Of a DNA stretch of 64,000 bases, positions 62,140 through 64,000 are shown piece after piece; positions within the stretch are counted from its first letter, which is position 1, and every line of letters begins with the position of its first letter. This DNA is from Stercorarius parasiticus (taxonomy: Eukaryota > Chordata > Aves > Charadriiformes > Stercorariidae). The stretch lies in NCBI GenBank assembly GCA_013396915.1, contig VWZL01000275.1:22134-86133 (forward strand), written 5' to 3'. The notes under the pieces are model-generated. The model made no database searches. It saw only the letters and a list, made by a program, of their open reading frames with translations, and had not been told where the DNA came from. The position numbers and the translations under genes were made by a program.

Positions 62140-64000
62140 TGGAGGCTGTTTTCAGGATTCAAAAAGCAAAGGGTGGTGGTGTTTTAGGAGTCAACAGAGC
62201 TATTGAGAGTATTTTGTGGTAAAATTGGAGTTTACGATAAGAGATAGTGTGAACAAATGAGGATGACTGGGTGAGAAGAATGATAGTAGTGTGGAAATAG
62301 TCAACTCTGCATTTTTATCTAAATTAAAAATAGCTTTATGTAATTCATAGCAACTCTTTGTTATATTAATCCAACACAGAGTAATGTTGGTGAGTCCTAA
62401 ACAAGATCTGTTAAATCTGTATTGGAGTCTTTCAGCTATCTCCATAAAAATTAACTAAAGCTTTACAAACTCTAAATTCACGAGGTCATTTGGCTCATGG
62501 CTATCTTCAGACAAGAACCCTTTGCTGCAGTTCCGTAAGAGATGAGTTTTAAAATACAAGCACTTCTGAAGAACGCAGTTCTGTAGCTTCCAAATGAAAA
62601 TATTCCTGATGAGTCTGATGTGATTTTATGGACTCTGCTATCCGTTCTCTTATATTGGGTTATTTTCAGGCCTTACAAGTTAACTTTTGTTATTAAAAAC
62701 GCACTCGGTTGACTTCTGCAGCTATTATTGTGCTGCCAGAAAGAATATGATCCCTTCCTTAGTATATTTAAAAAAATAATACTGAGTACAGAAGACTGTA
62801 TTTTTTCGATATGCCCTAAACAGTGGCAGTTCTTGTTGATAGTTTCAGTTGTATTTAAGTTCGTTCATACAGGTATGGCAAGTATTCGAAATGTTTTCAA
62901 TTTGAAGCACTTCTGTGGGTTACAGAAGTATTTAATGAAATTGCAGGGTTGTAAATGAAATGGGAAACTGGGGAATTTTCGGGCTGTTTGTGTTGCAGGT
63001 TTATAGGGAGATGGAAGTATAGGGAAGGCCTCCTGACTCTGGGGTTTAGGTTCTTTCCTGTCCTGTAACCCAGGTTGCTGTTGGAGTTCACCTCTAAGAA
63101 GCTAAAAATGCTGGGTTTGCAGGCTAGCCTCAGGAAATGAGCAGGATTTACTCGGAGCTGTTATGCTCCCCTCTCCCTCTCCAGCATCCACAAGACACCC
63201 CTGCAAGGGGAAACCATTGACAACTTTGGTTTATTCTTGCAGAATGATAGGAAAAAATTATTTCAAATTAAGGGAGTTTTCAGTTCCTCGGGTAGATAGG
63301 TGAAATCTGTTTCTTTGATTTCCATCCTTTTTTTTAATATTTACATAAAATCAGTTCAGACTGTGGTACAAAATACATGCTTCAGTGATAAATGAGCATA
63401 AATTGTTGTTTGCATCTCATCTGAAAGCAATTGCAGATTCTTTTGAATGTTTTGGATGGTTTATTTTGGTAGTGGTTGTTTTTTCCTTGTCTGCCTATAA
63501 ACAGTATGGTAGTTTGAAAGTAATTTATGAAAGGATTTGCAATCCTGTCGGTTTATTAGGAATTAGAACTTCCTATTGCTAGAGGATCTGCTCACGTTTC
63601 AGTCATGAGTGCCATGGTTTTGTGTGGCCTCAAGCTGCCACTACTGTGCCCATATAATTTCACATTTCATATCTTTAAAAAAATTACTTTATTTAACCAA
63701 CTTTATATAGAGATGATGAAAAAGACTTTTCCCAACAAATGGTTCCCCCGACTTTTTACTAATAATTATTAACCTCAGAGTGAGATTCTTGTCTTTTTAG
63801 TTTTGGTCATTAGCTTTCTAGTATTTTGTTAAGTCTAAGTATTTTATAATTAAAGCGCCTTGAATGCTGCTGTGGCATTTTGAGTAAATGCCAGGCGCTG
63901 TATAATTTTTATGTGTTTATAATGTTGATTTTTTGTTTTACATTTGGTTATATCAAATATAGCAGTAAATACTAATCTACAAATTTGTAAATTACTAATA

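Larger units (their letters stand above)
58001..64000 (+). other. RABGAP1L intron after coding exon 10 (continues past the window)
   Basis: No TBC-domain exon is recognised. It contains a (GTTT)n run at 58631-58663, a (GT)n at about 60162-60174 and the G-quadruplex motif at 62124. Otherwise AT-rich sequence. Confidence 0.75.

Noticed and set aside
1..64000. tRNA, rRNA, microRNA hairpins, CRISPR arrays, prokaryotic operons
   Set aside because: None was recognised by reading; the sequence is vertebrate nuclear DNA. A covariance-model search would be needed to exclude small ncRNAs.

Overview
This is a vertebrate nuclear window, almost certainly avian. The dispersed repeats are nearly all CR1 LINEs, with the AATCATAGAATCATTTAGGTTGGA-type 3' end in several stages of decay. 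Introns are short for an amniote, CpG islands are small, and no Alu, L1 or other mammal-specific repeat was seen. The sequence is a draft assembly: there is a 677-base N run at 15695-16371 and single Ns at 8571 and 15523.

The one gene that can be read with confidence is the 5' half of RABGAP1L on the + strand. Ten coding exons lie between 36728 and 58000. All splice phases agree, and together they encode the first 490 residues: an N-terminal leader, the PTB/PID domain, the kinesin-like/DUF3694 domain and the acidic linker. The catalytic TBC (Rab-GAP) domain lies beyond the right end. The likely main promoter is the CpG island at about 15.2-16.5 kb, which contains the assembly gap, so the non-coding first exon cannot be fixed. 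A smaller CpG-rich block lies just upstream at 14.55-14.75 kb.

Layout: 1-300 is the edge of another CpG island, perhaps the promoter of a divergent left-hand neighbour. Three exon-like blocks at 380-546, 4024-4103 and 6139-6196 may form an unannotated + strand transcript. 7165-9948 holds a decayed retrocopy of SZRD1 joined to a CR1 3' tail, present twice as an exact 1377-base repeat around a single N, most likely an assembly duplication. 11.6-13.9 kb is an old CR1/L3 relic interrupted by a younger CR1. 14.5-16.5 kb is the promoter region. 16.5-36.7 kb is the long 5' intron, with two same-orientation CR1s at 19.8-22.2 kb. 36.7-64 kb is RABGAP1L coding exons and introns, with CR1 fragments at 40.55, 47.7 and 54.95 kb, a good CTCF motif at 45289 and a tight G-quadruplex motif at 62124.

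No new multi-gene system is visible. The observations most worth checking are the CR1-tailed SZRD1 retrocopy, the possible upstream transcript, and the two likely assembly errors, one of them inside the RABGAP1L promoter.
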